From: Chryseobacterium pennae
Lineage (GTDB): Bacteria > Bacteroidota > Bacteroidia > Flavobacteriales > Weeksellaceae
Direction: 5' to 3'
Assembly (NCBI RefSeq): GCF_003385515.1
Contig: NZ_QNVT01000001.1
Span: 248,001-312,000, forward strand
DNA length: 64,000 nt
A model generated the notes under the pieces. That model had not been told where the DNA came from. It was given only the letters and a program-made list of their open reading frames with translations, and ran no database searches. A program made the translations under genes and the position numbers. Shown one piece after another: positions 16,285 through 25,476 of this stretch; position 1 is the first letter of the stretch; every line of letters begins with the position of its first letter.

Positions 16285-18330
16285 ATGAAAGCTCCACAGG
16301 CAAAAAAAATAGAAAAAATATTAGAAACCCACGGCGACAGAAGAGTAGACCATTACTTCTGGCTTAATGAAAGGGAAAACCCGGAAGTCATTCAATATCT
16401 TGAAGAAGAAAATGCTTACGAAGAATTCATCATGAAAGACACCGAAGAGCTTCAGGAGGAACTCTTCGAAGAGATGAAAGCCCGTTATAAGAAGGATGAT
16501 GAATCTTTACCTTATATCTTTAATGAATACTGGTATATTGTGCGTTATGAGGAAGGAAAAGAATATCCAATCTTCTGCAGAAAGCACGAAACTCTGGATA
16601 ACGAGGAGGAAATCATACTTAATGTCAATATGTTAGCGGAAGGTGAAGAATTCTTTGAAGTAGGAAGCGTAGCCGTAAGCCCCAATAATGAACTGGCTTC
16701 TTTTTCTTCAGATAATGTAGGAAGAAGAATCTATACTTTAAACTTCAAAAATTTAAAGACCGGTGAAATTCTTCAGGATAAAATCCAGAATACCACAGGA
16801 AAAGCAGTTTGGGCCAATGATAACCAGCACGTATTTTATATCAGAAAAGACAAGAGTCTCCGCGCATTCCAGGTTTACAGACATAAACTGGGAACTGATC
16901 CCGCTGAAGATATCCTTATATTCCATGAAAAGGATGACACCTTTGATGTAAATGTATTCAAGACAAAATCATTACAATATATTTTCATCGCAAGTTCAAG
17001 CACAATTTCTGATGAACATCATTTTATTCCTGCAAATAATGTTTTTGCAGACTGGAAAGTCATCCAGCCAAGAATAGATGACCTTGAATATTCAGTAGAA
17101 CATTATGAAGATGAATTTTATATTATCACCAACGCAGATGAGGCTACGAACTTTAAAATTGTAAAAACCAAGATTGATAACTGCGGTATGGAAAATTGGG
17201 TGGATGTAATCCCTCACCGTGCCGAAATTTTACTGGAAGGTTTCGAAATATTCAAAGATTATCTGGTATTGGAGGAAAGGAAAAAAGGATTGCTTCAAAT
17301 CAAAATTATTGATGAAAAAACGAAGGATTCTTATTACCTGCCATTCTCTGATCCAACTTATACTACTTATATAGGAATCAATCTTGAATTTGACACTGAG
17401 GTCTTACGGTATGGCTATACGTCCCTGACGCAGCCAAGCTCTACTTACGAGTACAATATGAAGGATAAAACCACGATACTTCTGAAACAGCAGGAAGTAT
17501 TAGGTGGAAAATTTTTCCCCGAAAATTATATTTCTGAAAGAATCTGGGCAGATTCCAGAGACGGAGAAACAAAAATTCCAATTTCTCTTGTATATCATAA
17601 AGACACGAAAAAATCAGCAGACACTCCAGTTCTACTCTATGGATATGGAAGTTATGGACATACGGTAGATGCCAGCTTTTCAAATGTAAGACTCTCTATC
17701 CTTGATCGTGGTTTTATCTACGCCATTGCTCATATCCGTGGTGGTGAATACCTGGGAAGGGAATGGTATGAAGACGGAAAAATGCTGTTCAAGAAAAACA
17801 CCTTCTTCGATTTTATTGATGCAGGAAAATATCTTGTAAAGGAAAACTACACTTCATCTGATCACCTATATGCAATGGGTGGAAGTGCCGGAGGACTGCT
17901 GGTAGGTGCAGTGATGAATTACGAACCACAGTTATTCAATGGAATTGTGGCACAGGTTCCTTTTGTGGACGTAGTTACTACAATGCTGGATGATACAATC
18001 CCGTTAACGACCGGAGAATATGATGAATGGGGAAATCCTAATGATAAAGAATATTATCATTATATGAAAGACTATTCACCTTATGATAATGTAGAAGCTA
18101 AGAATTATCCACATATGCTTATCACCACAGGATTCCATGATTCTCAGGTACAGTATTGGGAGCCTGCAAAATGGACCGCCAAGCTTAGAGAATTGAAGAC
18201 CGACGATAATATTCTGGTTTTTAAAACAGATATGAGTTCAGGACATGGCGGAGCCAGCGGAAGATTTGAATCACTGAAAGAAGACGCACTAGAATATGCA
18301 TTCTTATTGAAAATAAATGATAATTTATAA
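16285..18330 (+). CDS. S9 family peptidase, oligopeptidase B-like
   Basis: 681 residues without signal peptide, so probably cytosolic. The N-terminal beta-propeller gates a C-terminal alpha/beta-hydrolase domain. Catalytic residues are visible: Ser534 in GGSAGG, Asp619 in GFHDSQV and His654 in SSGHGG. HYFWLNERENPEVIQYLEEE at the start and IAHIRGGEYLGREWYEDGK before the nucleophile are typical of oligopeptidase B, which cuts short peptides after basic residues. Specificity is inferred from family. The broken four-helix-bundle gene begins 12 bases downstream. Confidence 0.9.
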   Translation: MKAPQAKKIEKILETHGDRRVDHYFWLNERENPEVIQYLEEENAYEEFIMKDTEELQEELFEEMKARYKKDDESLPYIFNEYWYIVRYEEGKEYPIFCRKHETLDNEEEIILNVNMLAEGEEFFEVGSVAVSPNNELASFSSDNVGRRIYTLNFKNLKTGEILQDKIQNTTGKAVWANDNQHVFYIRKDKSLRAFQVYRHKLGTDPAEDILIFHEKDDTFDVNVFKTKSLQYIFIASSSTISDEHHFIPANNVFADWKVIQPRIDDLEYSVEHYEDEFYIITNADEATNFKIVKTKIDNCGMENWVDVIPHRAEILLEGFEIFKDYLVLEERKKGLLQIKIIDEKTKDSYYLPFSDPTYTTYIGINLEFDTEVLRYGYTSLTQPSSTYEYNMKDKTTILLKQQEVLGGKFFPENYISERIWADSRDGETKIPISLVYHKDTKKSADTPVLLYGYGSYGHTVDASFSNVRLSILDRGFIYAIAHIRGGEYLGREWYEDGKMLFKKNTFFDFIDAGKYLVKENYTSSDHLYAMGGSAGGLLVGAVMNYEPQLFNGIVAQVPFVDVVTTMLDDTIPLTTGEYDEWGNPNDKEYYHYMKDYSPYDNVEAKNYPHMLITTGFHDSQVQYWEPAKWTAKLRELKTDDNILVFKTDMSSGHGGASGRFESLKEDALEYAFLLKINDNL

Positions 18331-18342
18331 AAGATAATTGAT

Positions 18343-18716
18343 ATGGATTTCGGCAATAACTATAACCAGATCTTCGCAAGAAGAGCCAAAGCATTAACAA
18401 TCACAATTATTAATGAATTATCCGAAATCCCATATTCTGACAAAATCTCAAATATAAGAAAACAGATATTCCGCTCTGTTTCATCAACAGCAAGTAATTA
18501 TAGAGCTATGTGCAGAGCACGATCTACAAAAGAGAAATACTCTAAGATATGTATTGTTGTAGAAGAAGCTGATGAAACTTTATTCTAGCTAGAGTTAATA
18601 GATGAACTTCATCTGCTGGAAAAAGAAAATATAACAAAGCTTATCACAAGACTGATGAAATTGTGAAAGCGACTTCCCCCTATAAAAAGAAATTAGGTGA
18701 AGAATTAAAACATTAG
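18343..18716 (+). pseudogene. Four-helix-bundle protein (23S rRNA-IVP family), broken by a stop and a frameshift
   Basis: The first 81 codons read a typical four-helix-bundle protein (KQIFRSVSSTASNYRAMCRA, then KICIVVEEADETLF). A TAG at 18586-18588 interrupts it where relatives usually have Trp in ETLFWL. The frame then continues LELIDELHLLEKENITKLIT up to about 18650. The remainder (TDEIVKATSPYKKKLGEELK, stop at 18714-18716) is one frame over, consistent with loss of a single base near 18650. Two independent lesions make this a decayed gene. A short peptide of 81 residues could still be made. Members are named after proteins encoded in 23S rRNA intervening sequences; their role is unknown. 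Confidence 0.85.
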
Positions 18717-18753
18717 CAACATTAATCATTATTAATCATCATTTATCAATTAT

Positions 18754-19092
18754 ATGAACGATTCCGAATATTGGAAAAAAATAGAACAGTTCTTCGAGGA
18801 CAATTTCCAAACCGAGAAGAACCCGCCTATTGAAACATTGCTGTTTTTAATAGGCCTGCAGGAACTGGGCAGTGGACAGCAAAAATACACAAAAGAAGAC
18901 AAGGTAAATCTGATACATATTGCAATTTGCAGATTGCTTGAACCTTTTGGATATTACAAATTCTCGCACTATGAAGATGGGTGGCCACACTTTGAAAAAT
19001 TGGAAGACCTTCCTGAATTAAGACCTAATGAGCAGTCCTTGCTCATGAAAAAGGCGATTATTCAATACTTCCAGGAAGAAGAACTTATTTAA
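18754..19092 (+). CDS. Conserved hypothetical protein
   Basis: 112 residues, acidic and soluble, with no signal peptide. Notable stretches are IETLLFLIGLQELGSG and FGYYKFSHYEDGWPHFE with clustered aromatic residues. It resembles small conserved proteins I associate with Flavobacteriia but I cannot name a family. A good terminator follows. Start chosen at the only ATG near the beginning. Confidence 0.7.
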   Translation: MNDSEYWKKIEQFFEDNFQTEKNPPIETLLFLIGLQELGSGQQKYTKEDKVNLIHIAICRLLEPFGYYKFSHYEDGWPHFEKLEDLPELRPNEQSLLMKKAIIQYFQEEELI

Positions 19093-19180
19093 GTCGAAAA
19101 TGTGATAATTTGAAAATTTACTAATAAAACAATAGCATTATTAGCAAAACCCTTCTAAAACATCACTTCCCCTTATACAA

Positions 19181-19216
19181 ATAGAGACAAGCCAAAACTT
19201 GTCTCTATTTTTTTTA
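19181..19216 (+). terminator. Rho-independent terminator
   Basis: Perfect 11-bp stem (19181-19191 with 19198-19208), 6-base loop, followed by a T run to about 19215. It ends the transcript of the 112-residue hypothetical. Confidence 0.85.
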
Positions 19217-19648
19217 AACAAAAACAAGATTAATATTAAAAAAATATCTAATTTTTTAAGTTAGAGTTAATATTTTAAACTATTTAGTTATCAATTCATT
19301 ACACACCTATTTTACGAATATCATATTCATATTTTGTGATTTTTCGTAATTTAATAGACATATTCCATATTAGATTTGTAATTTAGAGGCACACAGACCA
19401 AATTCTTTTGACCCCGCCACTGTGGTCAATTTCCCTCAGAATAACAATGGTCAATTTCTTCAGGCTTACAACCTATGTACAGCACTGAAAAAAAAGACAA
19501 AAAACAAATGAAATCCCAGTTCGACCTGAACCGGGACAGATAAAAATTTGAAAAAAATACACACAAAAAAACTGAGGACTGAAAAACTATGTATTTCAAA
19601 AAAAATTCTTCTGAACAAACAGATTAAATTTAAATAAGAAATCAAACC
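19217..19648. other. Gene-free stretch: promoter and long leader of the secreted-protein operon
   Basis: The gap between genes is 556 bases; after the terminator it holds AT-rich DNA with a candidate -7 box at 19371-19378, then about 265 bases of likely leader. Within the leader a 17-base direct repeat (TGGTCAATTTC plus CTCAG or TTCAG) occurs at 19423-19439 and 19448-19464, and TTGACC near 19408 can pair with GGTCAA near 19424. No open reading frame worth reporting and no RNA gene family recognised. Confidence 0.5.
19371..19378 (+). promoter_or_regulatory. Candidate -7 box of the secreted-paralogue operon
   Basis: TAGATTTG matches TAnnTTTG and precedes the first gene by about 270 bases. The same octamer is used in the araC/susC regulatory blocks. 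The -33 element is not clear. Confidence 0.4.
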
Positions 19649-20536
19649 ATGAAAAAGATTAGCACTTCTCTAATGTTGCTCATTGTCAGCATGGCCTTTT
19701 CACAAGTAGGTATTTCGAAAAACCCAACAGTCGAAATCCACAATAAGGCCATTTTACAGGTAGACGGAAAATACGAAGGTAAGAATTACGGGATGATGCT
19801 TCCTGAAGTATCTGCACCGGAGAATCTTCCGTTGTACAGTTCTGCCACCTCAGACAGTGAGATGACAGGAATGATGATGTTCGAAAAAACACATGCTACA
19901 TTTTATTCCTATGATGGAGGAAAATGGAACAATGAACCTACAACTGCCGACTTTAAATTGAAACAATCCAGGTTTTTATCCAATGCGGATGAAGAAATAG
20001 GTGTGGCATGCGTACTTCTTGGATGTGGCCGACATGTAGGACTTAGTTTCAGCGCACCTGTTGATGGCAAACAATCCTACAATAGCCTTAATATAACGAA
20101 GGAAGCAGCGGTAGTTGCCGGAGGCGGACTTTATGGAGACAAAACCTTTAATAATTCCAAATTTGTCATCAATGAAGCCGGAGTCTATGACATTTACCTG
20201 AATGTTCCTTCCAAAACAGGAGGAGCAGTATCCCTTACCAGTGGACCTCAATATCAATTAAGAGCCTATCTGAAGCAAAGCAATGGAAGTTACAACGAAG
20301 TAAAACTTACCACATTCTTCCCGGATTATTATGGCATCCTGGGAATTGGTGGGGATACCAATACTGCTGCATTTACAACCACCAGAATCCGCCTGAATCC
20401 AGGAGATTATATTGTTTCGAGAATACATTCTCCATTGGCAACAGTATCTGTAGTGGTTACTCTTACCGCTGCAACCAATGCCAATATCTCCAAATACTAC
20501 CCAAGAGAAATAATGTTCACCAAAGTAAGTGATTAA
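19649..20536 (+). CDS. Secreted protein, first of three tandem paralogues
   Basis: 295 residues with signal peptide MKKISTSLMLLIVSMAFSQ. After it come VGISKNPTVEIHNKAILQVD, a MMLPEVSAPENLPLYSS segment, a FYSYDGGKWN aromatic motif, then a Cys pair (VACVLLGCG) and a glycine/threonine-rich C-terminal half (FNNSKFVINEAGVYDIYLNV and LNPGDYIVSRI) that reads like a jelly-roll, C1q/TNF-like, beta sandwich. No T9SS tail and no enzyme motif. The next paralogue starts 1 base after the stop, so the three genes are one operon. Cell-surface or matrix role inferred. Confidence 0.72.
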   Translation: MKKISTSLMLLIVSMAFSQVGISKNPTVEIHNKAILQVDGKYEGKNYGMMLPEVSAPENLPLYSSATSDSEMTGMMMFEKTHATFYSYDGGKWNNEPTTADFKLKQSRFLSNADEEIGVACVLLGCGRHVGLSFSAPVDGKQSYNSLNITKEAAVVAGGGLYGDKTFNNSKFVINEAGVYDIYLNVPSKTGGAVSLTSGPQYQLRAYLKQSNGSYNEVKLTTFFPDYYGILGIGGDTNTAAFTTTRIRLNPGDYIVSRIHSPLATVSVVVTLTAATNANISKYYPREIMFTKVSD

Positions 20537-20537
20537 A

Positions 20538-21377
20538 ATGATGAGAAAAACGATTACGCTCAAAGTCTTTATTGTAACAGCGATAAGTACACTGGGATCC
20601 GCTCAGGTAAAAATGGGTAACAAACCCGAAACAGTTCACACAAGAGCCGCTTTACAGATAGAGCATAATGCCAAAGGGATTATGCTTCCCACTGTTGAAA
20701 ACCATACTCAACTTCCTCACTATAATGCAACACACCCGGATCTGTATGAAAACAAACCTGAAGATAATGGCTTGGTATTTTATAGCAAAGAACTCAAAGA
20801 TGTAGTAAAATACGATGGCTACAGATGGATTGCCGCAACGGAGAGGAGTATCAAAAATTATAAAAATGTAAGTATTCTGGGATCCAATGCGGCTGATGTA
20901 TCCGTAGCCAATGTATTGGGAATTACAGGACGCCCTACCCTATCTTTTAATATTTTAGCTGATTTTGATAGAAATAATATCAATAATTTAAAAGTTACGG
21001 TAAACGCTAATGGAGAAATTACAATTCCGACAGATGGTTTCTACAGAATCAATCCATCTGTAAAAACAAGTAGCGCCGGAGGTCTTTCTGTAGGAAATGC
21101 AGCTACCATTATTTCACTACAGGCTCTCTATGCCGCTGCTGCCGGAGATGGATGGCAAAAAATTCATGAAAACAGCTTTTTGCTTTACGGATTATTGGTA
21201 ACAGCCGGCAGTGCAAATTCAGTAAATAACTTTTCCACTACAAAATATCTGCATGCAGGAGACCAGATCCGATTAAGAGCTGGCATCCAAGCTGATACAG
21301 GATTAAATGTAGGAGCTGGTGTCAATTTTAAAATGAACGATAAAGATACTTTTATCTATATAGAAAAACTGAATTAA
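20538..21377 (+). CDS. Secreted protein, second of three tandem paralogues
   Basis: 279 residues from the ATG at 20538, which directly follows the previous stop; a GTG nine bases upstream would overlap it. Signal peptide with cleavage after GSAQ. The same order as its neighbours: an early RAALQIEHNAKGIMLPTVEN segment, LPHYNATHPDLYENKPEDNG, VKYDGYRWIA, and a C-terminal domain with GFYRINPSVKT and LHAGDQIRLRAGIQADTG. It lacks the Cys pair found in the first and third copies. Function unknown. Confidence 0.72.
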   Translation: MMRKTITLKVFIVTAISTLGSAQVKMGNKPETVHTRAALQIEHNAKGIMLPTVENHTQLPHYNATHPDLYENKPEDNGLVFYSKELKDVVKYDGYRWIAATERSIKNYKNVSILGSNAADVSVANVLGITGRPTLSFNILADFDRNNINNLKVTVNANGEITIPTDGFYRINPSVKTSSAGGLSVGNAATIISLQALYAAAAGDGWQKIHENSFLLYGLLVTAGSANSVNNFSTTKYLHAGDQIRLRAGIQADTGLNVGAGVNFKMNDKDTFIYIEKLN

Positions 21378-21378
21378 A

Positions 21379-22206
21379 ATGAGAAAGAAAATATATATCA
21401 CCACCCTTCTGATGACAGCCACAATGGCATTTTCTCAGGTTATTATTGGAAGTGAAATCAATCCAAGCCCAAATTCCATGTTCAGTGTTGTGAATAAGGA
21501 TGATAGTGCTGCAGGATCTAAAGGAATGATGATCCCAACCGTAAATAATGAATCCGAATTACCTCTGTACAATACCAGTCTGCCTAATCGTTTTGACAAA
21601 GATCCTTCTATGCAGGGAATGATTATGTACAGAAAAGATATTCAGAGAGTGGTAGTATACGACGGGGATATATGGAAACCTACTTTTTATGAAACCGGAG
21701 GAAGGGCTACTCGCGCCAGCATGAACCCAACAACTGCTGAAAGTGATTTTCCATCTGTAGGATGCATATTGATCGGATGCGGAGAAAAAGATGTGCCTTT
21801 CGGGTTCCACAATACGTCCCTGGATGGCGATAAACTTGGTATTATTGATCCTCAGGGAGCAGTAAACAGCAGCTTCAGTAATTTTACATTCAAAGAATCG
21901 GGATTTTATAAGATCCTTATCAGTTTAAAGGTGAAAACTTCCGGTATTCATGTAAGTCCTCCTGTAATTTCTTTCAGAGCTTTAAAAAACGGAGCTATTA
22001 TTGCCAGAAATGATGTGCCTTTGAATGAAGCGATCTTGATTACAGCCGGAGCTAACAGAGTGGGAACAATGGAGTTTTTAGCAATGTTTGACAAAGGAGA
22101 TAAGCTTAAAGTTCAAGTTTCAGGTGGTGTTTCTATTCTAACAGTGGCCGATGTCTACAAAATAGTTCCTACAGACGGAACTTTTATCAGCATAGAAAAA
22201 CTATAA
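21379..22206 (+). CDS. Secreted protein, third of three tandem paralogues
   Basis: 275 residues with signal peptide MRKKIYITTLLMTATMAFSQ. It shares GMMIPTVNNESELPLYNTSL, MIMYRKDIQRVVVYDGDIWK and a Cys pair (VGCILIGCGEKD) with the first paralogue, then a C-terminal domain containing ESGFYKILISLKVKTSG and FDKGDKLKVQVSGG. It starts 1 base after the second copy. A terminator-like hairpin follows about 40 bases after the stop. Probably a beta-sandwich surface protein by inference. Confidence 0.72.
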   Translation: MRKKIYITTLLMTATMAFSQVIIGSEINPSPNSMFSVVNKDDSAAGSKGMMIPTVNNESELPLYNTSLPNRFDKDPSMQGMIMYRKDIQRVVVYDGDIWKPTFYETGGRATRASMNPTTAESDFPSVGCILIGCGEKDVPFGFHNTSLDGDKLGIIDPQGAVNSSFSNFTFKESGFYKILISLKVKTSGIHVSPPVISFRALKNGAIIARNDVPLNEAILITAGANRVGTMEFLAMFDKGDKLKVQVSGGVSILTVADVYKIVPTDGTFISIEKL

Positions 22207-22246
22207 TCTGAGATAACACGAAACATTTTTTATTCCATATTTCATT

Positions 22247-22279
22247 AAATCGGGCACTCCACTTGGAGTGACCGATTTT
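22247..22279 (+). terminator. Hairpin terminator after the secreted-paralogue operon
   Basis: Two stacked stems (22247-22253 with 22272-22278, and 22255-22260 with 22265-22270) separated by one G/A mismatch, 4-base loop, followed by a short T run. Confidence 0.65.
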
Positions 22280-22327
22280 CATTGTATAAAATTAATGATC
22301 TGTCATTACTTTTTCCATTTCCTATGA

Positions 22328-22813
22328 TTATCCGATGATTTCTTTAAGCTGGCTGAGCCCCATTTTAAAACCTTCTTCGAATCCCATATCCAGCATTCTT
22401 TTCATTACTTCTTCTGATTGGTAATGGATATTAACTGTAACCTTTGTTCCTTCTTCTACTCCAGTGAAACCGATCAGCCATTTTGATTTTGGAGCATCTT
22501 CGTTAACTTCTCCGTTTTCATTACAGAAAGCACTCGTCCAGTCAAAACTTCTATGTTCTATGATTTCTCCATACTGGGATTGGGAGTATCCTTTTTCACC
22601 GTTAGGGCCTACCATTGCATACAGCCAGATTCCACCTTCTTTGAAATCCTGTTTTACCGTTTCAGCTTTCCAGGGTTTGGGTCCCCACCACTGATCCAAT
22701 AATTCAGATTGGGTAAAATAGTTCCACACTTCAGAAACATCAGCGTTGTAAATATTCATTACATAGACACTTTTTGAGTCAAAATCTTTGTTGAAAATGA
22801 TATTAGATTCCAT
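22328..22813 (-). CDS. SRPBCC (AHSA1/START-like) domain protein
   Basis: 161 residues, cytosolic. The helix-grip fold of the AHSA1 group shows in VWNYFTQSELLDQWWGPKPW near residues 30-50, FKEGGIWLYAMVGPNGEK and the C-terminal helix GFEEGFKMGLSQLKEIIG. Members bind hydrophobic ligands or act as Hsp90 co-chaperone relatives; bacterial copies are mostly unassigned. It is divergent from the histidine kinase across 201 bases. Confidence 0.85.
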   Translation of the reverse strand: MESNIIFNKDFDSKSVYVMNIYNADVSEVWNYFTQSELLDQWWGPKPWKAETVKQDFKEGGIWLYAMVGPNGEKGYSQSQYGEIIEHRSFDWTSAFCNENGEVNEDAPKSKWLIGFTGVEEGTKVTVNIHYQSEEVMKRMLDMGFEEGFKMGLSQLKEIIG

Positions 22814-23014
22814 AAAGTAATAATTTTAAATAAAGTTAAGTCTTTATTTACAGAAAGGACTTTTCCTATGACAAGTAAACAATAATTCATAAATAATTGT
22901 TAAAAAACAATCTTTTAAGATAAAAAACATAATTTTTTGGCTCGTTTTTTGTTTACGTAGTCTTAAAACAATTAATTTTAACATTCATACTTCCAAAACA
23001 TATATAATTAAATA

Positions 23015-24553
23015 ATGAATAATAAATTCATCCCAATAATATCGGTGTTTATGACGATCTCACTGATTGTCTTTGTTACGCTCCAATTTTATTGGCTGAA
23101 AGGCTATTACGGTGTACTGGAACAGGACTTTTCCAATAAAGTTTATTCCGTTTTGGAAAGTACTTCAAAAACAATTGAAGAAATTGAAGCTGATAAATAT
23201 CTTACTAAGGATAACAGAAATACCATTCTTGCTAACAGTAAAAACCCTTCTCTTACTACCATTCAACAGGTGGAGGATTCCGGAACTCAGAGACAGATCA
23301 TCTATTCCAAAAATATTATCTCCAATGCACAGCTTCCTATTTCTAAAAAAGGAGACTCTGTAAAGCTTACTACTTTATACACTGATGAAGCTGCTTACAA
23401 AATAAAAAGAGATACCACCAACCGTGAAATTCTTACCTCGGATATCAATCAGGATATTGAAACCGGGGATTATGCAGTAAAAGAGTTTGTAAAGGTATAT
23501 GGGAATAATTTACCTATTGCACAAAGGGTAAGCCCGGCCACTCTTGATTCTGTGATTACAAAAGAATTAAAAATCAGAGGAATTAGCGCAAAATTCGGAT
23601 ATGGAATTGTAGACAAAGACAATAAACTTACCAGTATTGCCAATAAAGCTTACAAAGAAAAAAAAGACAGCAATACATATAACTATCCTCTTTTTACAGA
23701 TAAGAAATACAATACCTTATATAATCTGGCCTTAGTTTTCCCTAAAAAGGAATATTCTCTGGCTATGAACAACTGGCCTATGTTATTGGGTACTTTTCTT
23801 TCATTGCTTACAATTCTTGGAATTTATATCATTTCCATCAATTATATGATGAGGCAGAAAAAACTTGCTGAAGTGAAAACAGACTTCATCAACAATATGT
23901 CCCACGAATTCAAAACACCACTGGCCACCATTTCTGTAGCAACAGATTCATTAGCCAATGATAAGATTGCCACCAACCCGGATAAAGTAAAATACTATTC
24001 CGAATTGATTAAACAGGAAAACCTGAGGATGAAAAAACAGGTGGAAAATGTTCTGAACATGTCTAAGCTTGAAAGAAATGAGGTAGAATTATTCCTGAGA
24101 GAAACCAATGTAAGGGAATTGATCAAGAGAACAACAGAGTCTTTCAACCTGATCGTACAGCAGAGAAACGGTACCCTGACCCAAAAGTTCAATGCTACTC
24201 ATTATAATTTTAAAATTGATGAGTTTCATATCTCGAATATGCTGGTGAATTTACTGGATAATGCCAATAAGTATTCTCCTGAAGAACCGGAAATTCATGT
24301 GGAGACAAGAAATGAAGGACATTGGTATGTCATTGAAATTTCTGATAAAGGAATGGGCATGGAAACCCAGAATAAAACAAAGATTTTCGAGAAATTCTTC
24401 AGAGAAGAAACCGGAAATATTCACAATGTAAAAGGACAAGGATTAGGTCTTTCCTACGTTAAAAAAATTGTAGAACTCCACAAAGGAGAGATTATTGTAG
24501 ACTCCAACAAAGGAGATGGAAGTACATTTACGATAAAGCTGCCGATGGGGTAA
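23015..24553 (+). CDS. Sensor histidine kinase (RprX-like)
   Basis: 512 residues. A membrane segment at about 5-27, a periplasmic region of some 230 residues, and a second membrane segment near 258-278. The dimerisation domain has NNMSHEFKTPLATI with phospho-acceptor His297. The catalytic domain shows LVNLLDNANKYSPE (N box), DKGMGMETQNKTKIFEKFFR (G1/F boxes) and GQGLGLSYVKKIVELHKG (G2). It pairs with the OmpR-type regulator 154 bases downstream. The resemblance to Bacteroides RprX is family-level; the stimulus is unknown. Confidence 0.92.
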   Translation: MNNKFIPIISVFMTISLIVFVTLQFYWLKGYYGVLEQDFSNKVYSVLESTSKTIEEIEADKYLTKDNRNTILANSKNPSLTTIQQVEDSGTQRQIIYSKNIISNAQLPISKKGDSVKLTTLYTDEAAYKIKRDTTNREILTSDINQDIETGDYAVKEFVKVYGNNLPIAQRVSPATLDSVITKELKIRGISAKFGYGIVDKDNKLTSIANKAYKEKKDSNTYNYPLFTDKKYNTLYNLALVFPKKEYSLAMNNWPMLLGTFLSLLTILGIYIISINYMMRQKKLAEVKTDFINNMSHEFKTPLATISVATDSLANDKIATNPDKVKYYSELIKQENLRMKKQVENVLNMSKLERNEVELFLRETNVRELIKRTTESFNLIVQQRNGTLTQKFNATHYNFKIDEFHISNMLVNLLDNANKYSPEEPEIHVETRNEGHWYVIEISDKGMGMETQNKTKIFEKFFREETGNIHNVKGQGLGLSYVKKIVELHKGEIIVDSNKGDGSTFTIKLPMG

Positions 24554-24707
24554 ACATAAGGAATGAGTAATGAATGATATGAATTAATAATTAAAGGATC
24601 ATCTCACATTATTCATCAATTATAAAATAAAGAACCAAAAAACAAAATATAAGAAGAGAGAGTGAGAAAGTTCATTCTTCATTGTTAATTATTAATTAGT
24701 AAAAGTT

Positions 24708-25394
24708 ATGAGCAATAGAATATTATTAGTAGAGGACGATCAGAGTTTCGGGGCAGTGCTTAAAGATTATTTAACAATCAATAATTTTGAAGTTACACTT
24801 GCTACAGATGGGGAACAGGGATTGAAAGAGTTTACAGAAAATGAATTTGACATCTGTATATTTGACGTGATGATGCCTAAGAAAGATGGGTTTTCATTAG
24901 CCGAAGATGTGAAAAAAATCGATAAAAATACACCGATCATATTCCTTACAGCAAGAAATATGAGAGAGGATATCCTGAAAGGGTATCAATTAGGGGCTGA
25001 TGATTATATCACCAAACCATTTGATACGGAACTTCTTTTATACAAGATCAAGGCTATTCTTCAGAGAAGCTCTACCCTGGAAAATGAAGAGCAGGAGCAG
25101 TTCAAGATCAGCAATATCTTCTTTGATTCTATGTTGAGACAACTGAAGGTAGGTGATAAAGAATATAAACTTTCGCCAAAAGAAAACGAATTGCTGAAAC
25201 TTCTTTGCATCCACAGAAACGACTTCATGCCGAGAGACCTTGCTCTTAGAAAGATATGGAAAAAGGAAAATTACTTTACAGCAAGAAGTATGGACGTATA
25301 TATTGCCAAACTTCGTAAGCTATTGAAAGATGATGAAGGATTGGAAATTATCAACGTTCACGGTGAAGGATTTAGACTTCTTGTAAAAAACTAA
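24708..25394 (+). CDS. OmpR-family response regulator (RprY-like)
   Basis: 228 residues. The receiver domain has acid residues E9/D10/D11, phospho-acceptor Asp53 in CIFDVMMPKKDG, Thr in IIFLTARN and Lys in YITKPFD. The C-terminal winged helix (LSPKENELLKLLCIHRNDFM, then RSMDVYIAKLRKLL) is of OmpR/PhoB type. It lies downstream of the histidine kinase and should form one signalling pair with it. A clear terminator follows, so the lipoprotein gene beyond is probably transcribed separately. Confidence 0.93.
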   Translation: MSNRILLVEDDQSFGAVLKDYLTINNFEVTLATDGEQGLKEFTENEFDICIFDVMMPKKDGFSLAEDVKKIDKNTPIIFLTARNMREDILKGYQLGADDYITKPFDTELLLYKIKAILQRSSTLENEEQEQFKISNIFFDSMLRQLKVGDKEYKLSPKENELLKLLCIHRNDFMPRDLALRKIWKKENYFTARSMDVYIAKLRKLLKDDEGLEIINVHGEGFRLLVKN

Positions 25395-25420
25395 TCTAAA
25401 AATCGTATTATAAATATAAA

Positions 25421-25460
25421 ATTAGCAAAACAATTGAAAATGTTTTGCTAATTTTGTTTT
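25421..25460 (+). terminator. Rho-independent terminator after the response regulator
   Basis: Perfect 12-bp stem (25421-25432 with 25441-25452), 8-base loop, then a T-rich tail. Its right arm overlaps TAATTTTG (25449-25456), a possible -7 box for the lipoprotein gene starting at 25477. Confidence 0.8.
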
Positions 25461-25476
25461 ATACCCAATCAAGGAT

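Noticed and set aside
19423..19464. A CRISPR-like or riboswitch element in the leader
   Set aside because: Only two copies of a 17-base repeat with a short gap, no spacers of constant length and no match to a riboswitch core that I recognise.
23015..25394. A hybrid two-component regulator controlling the glycan locus
   Set aside because: The kinase and regulator are separate, classical proteins, 4 kb from the locus and on the other strand. The AraC gene and its duplicated dyad explain control of the locus better.
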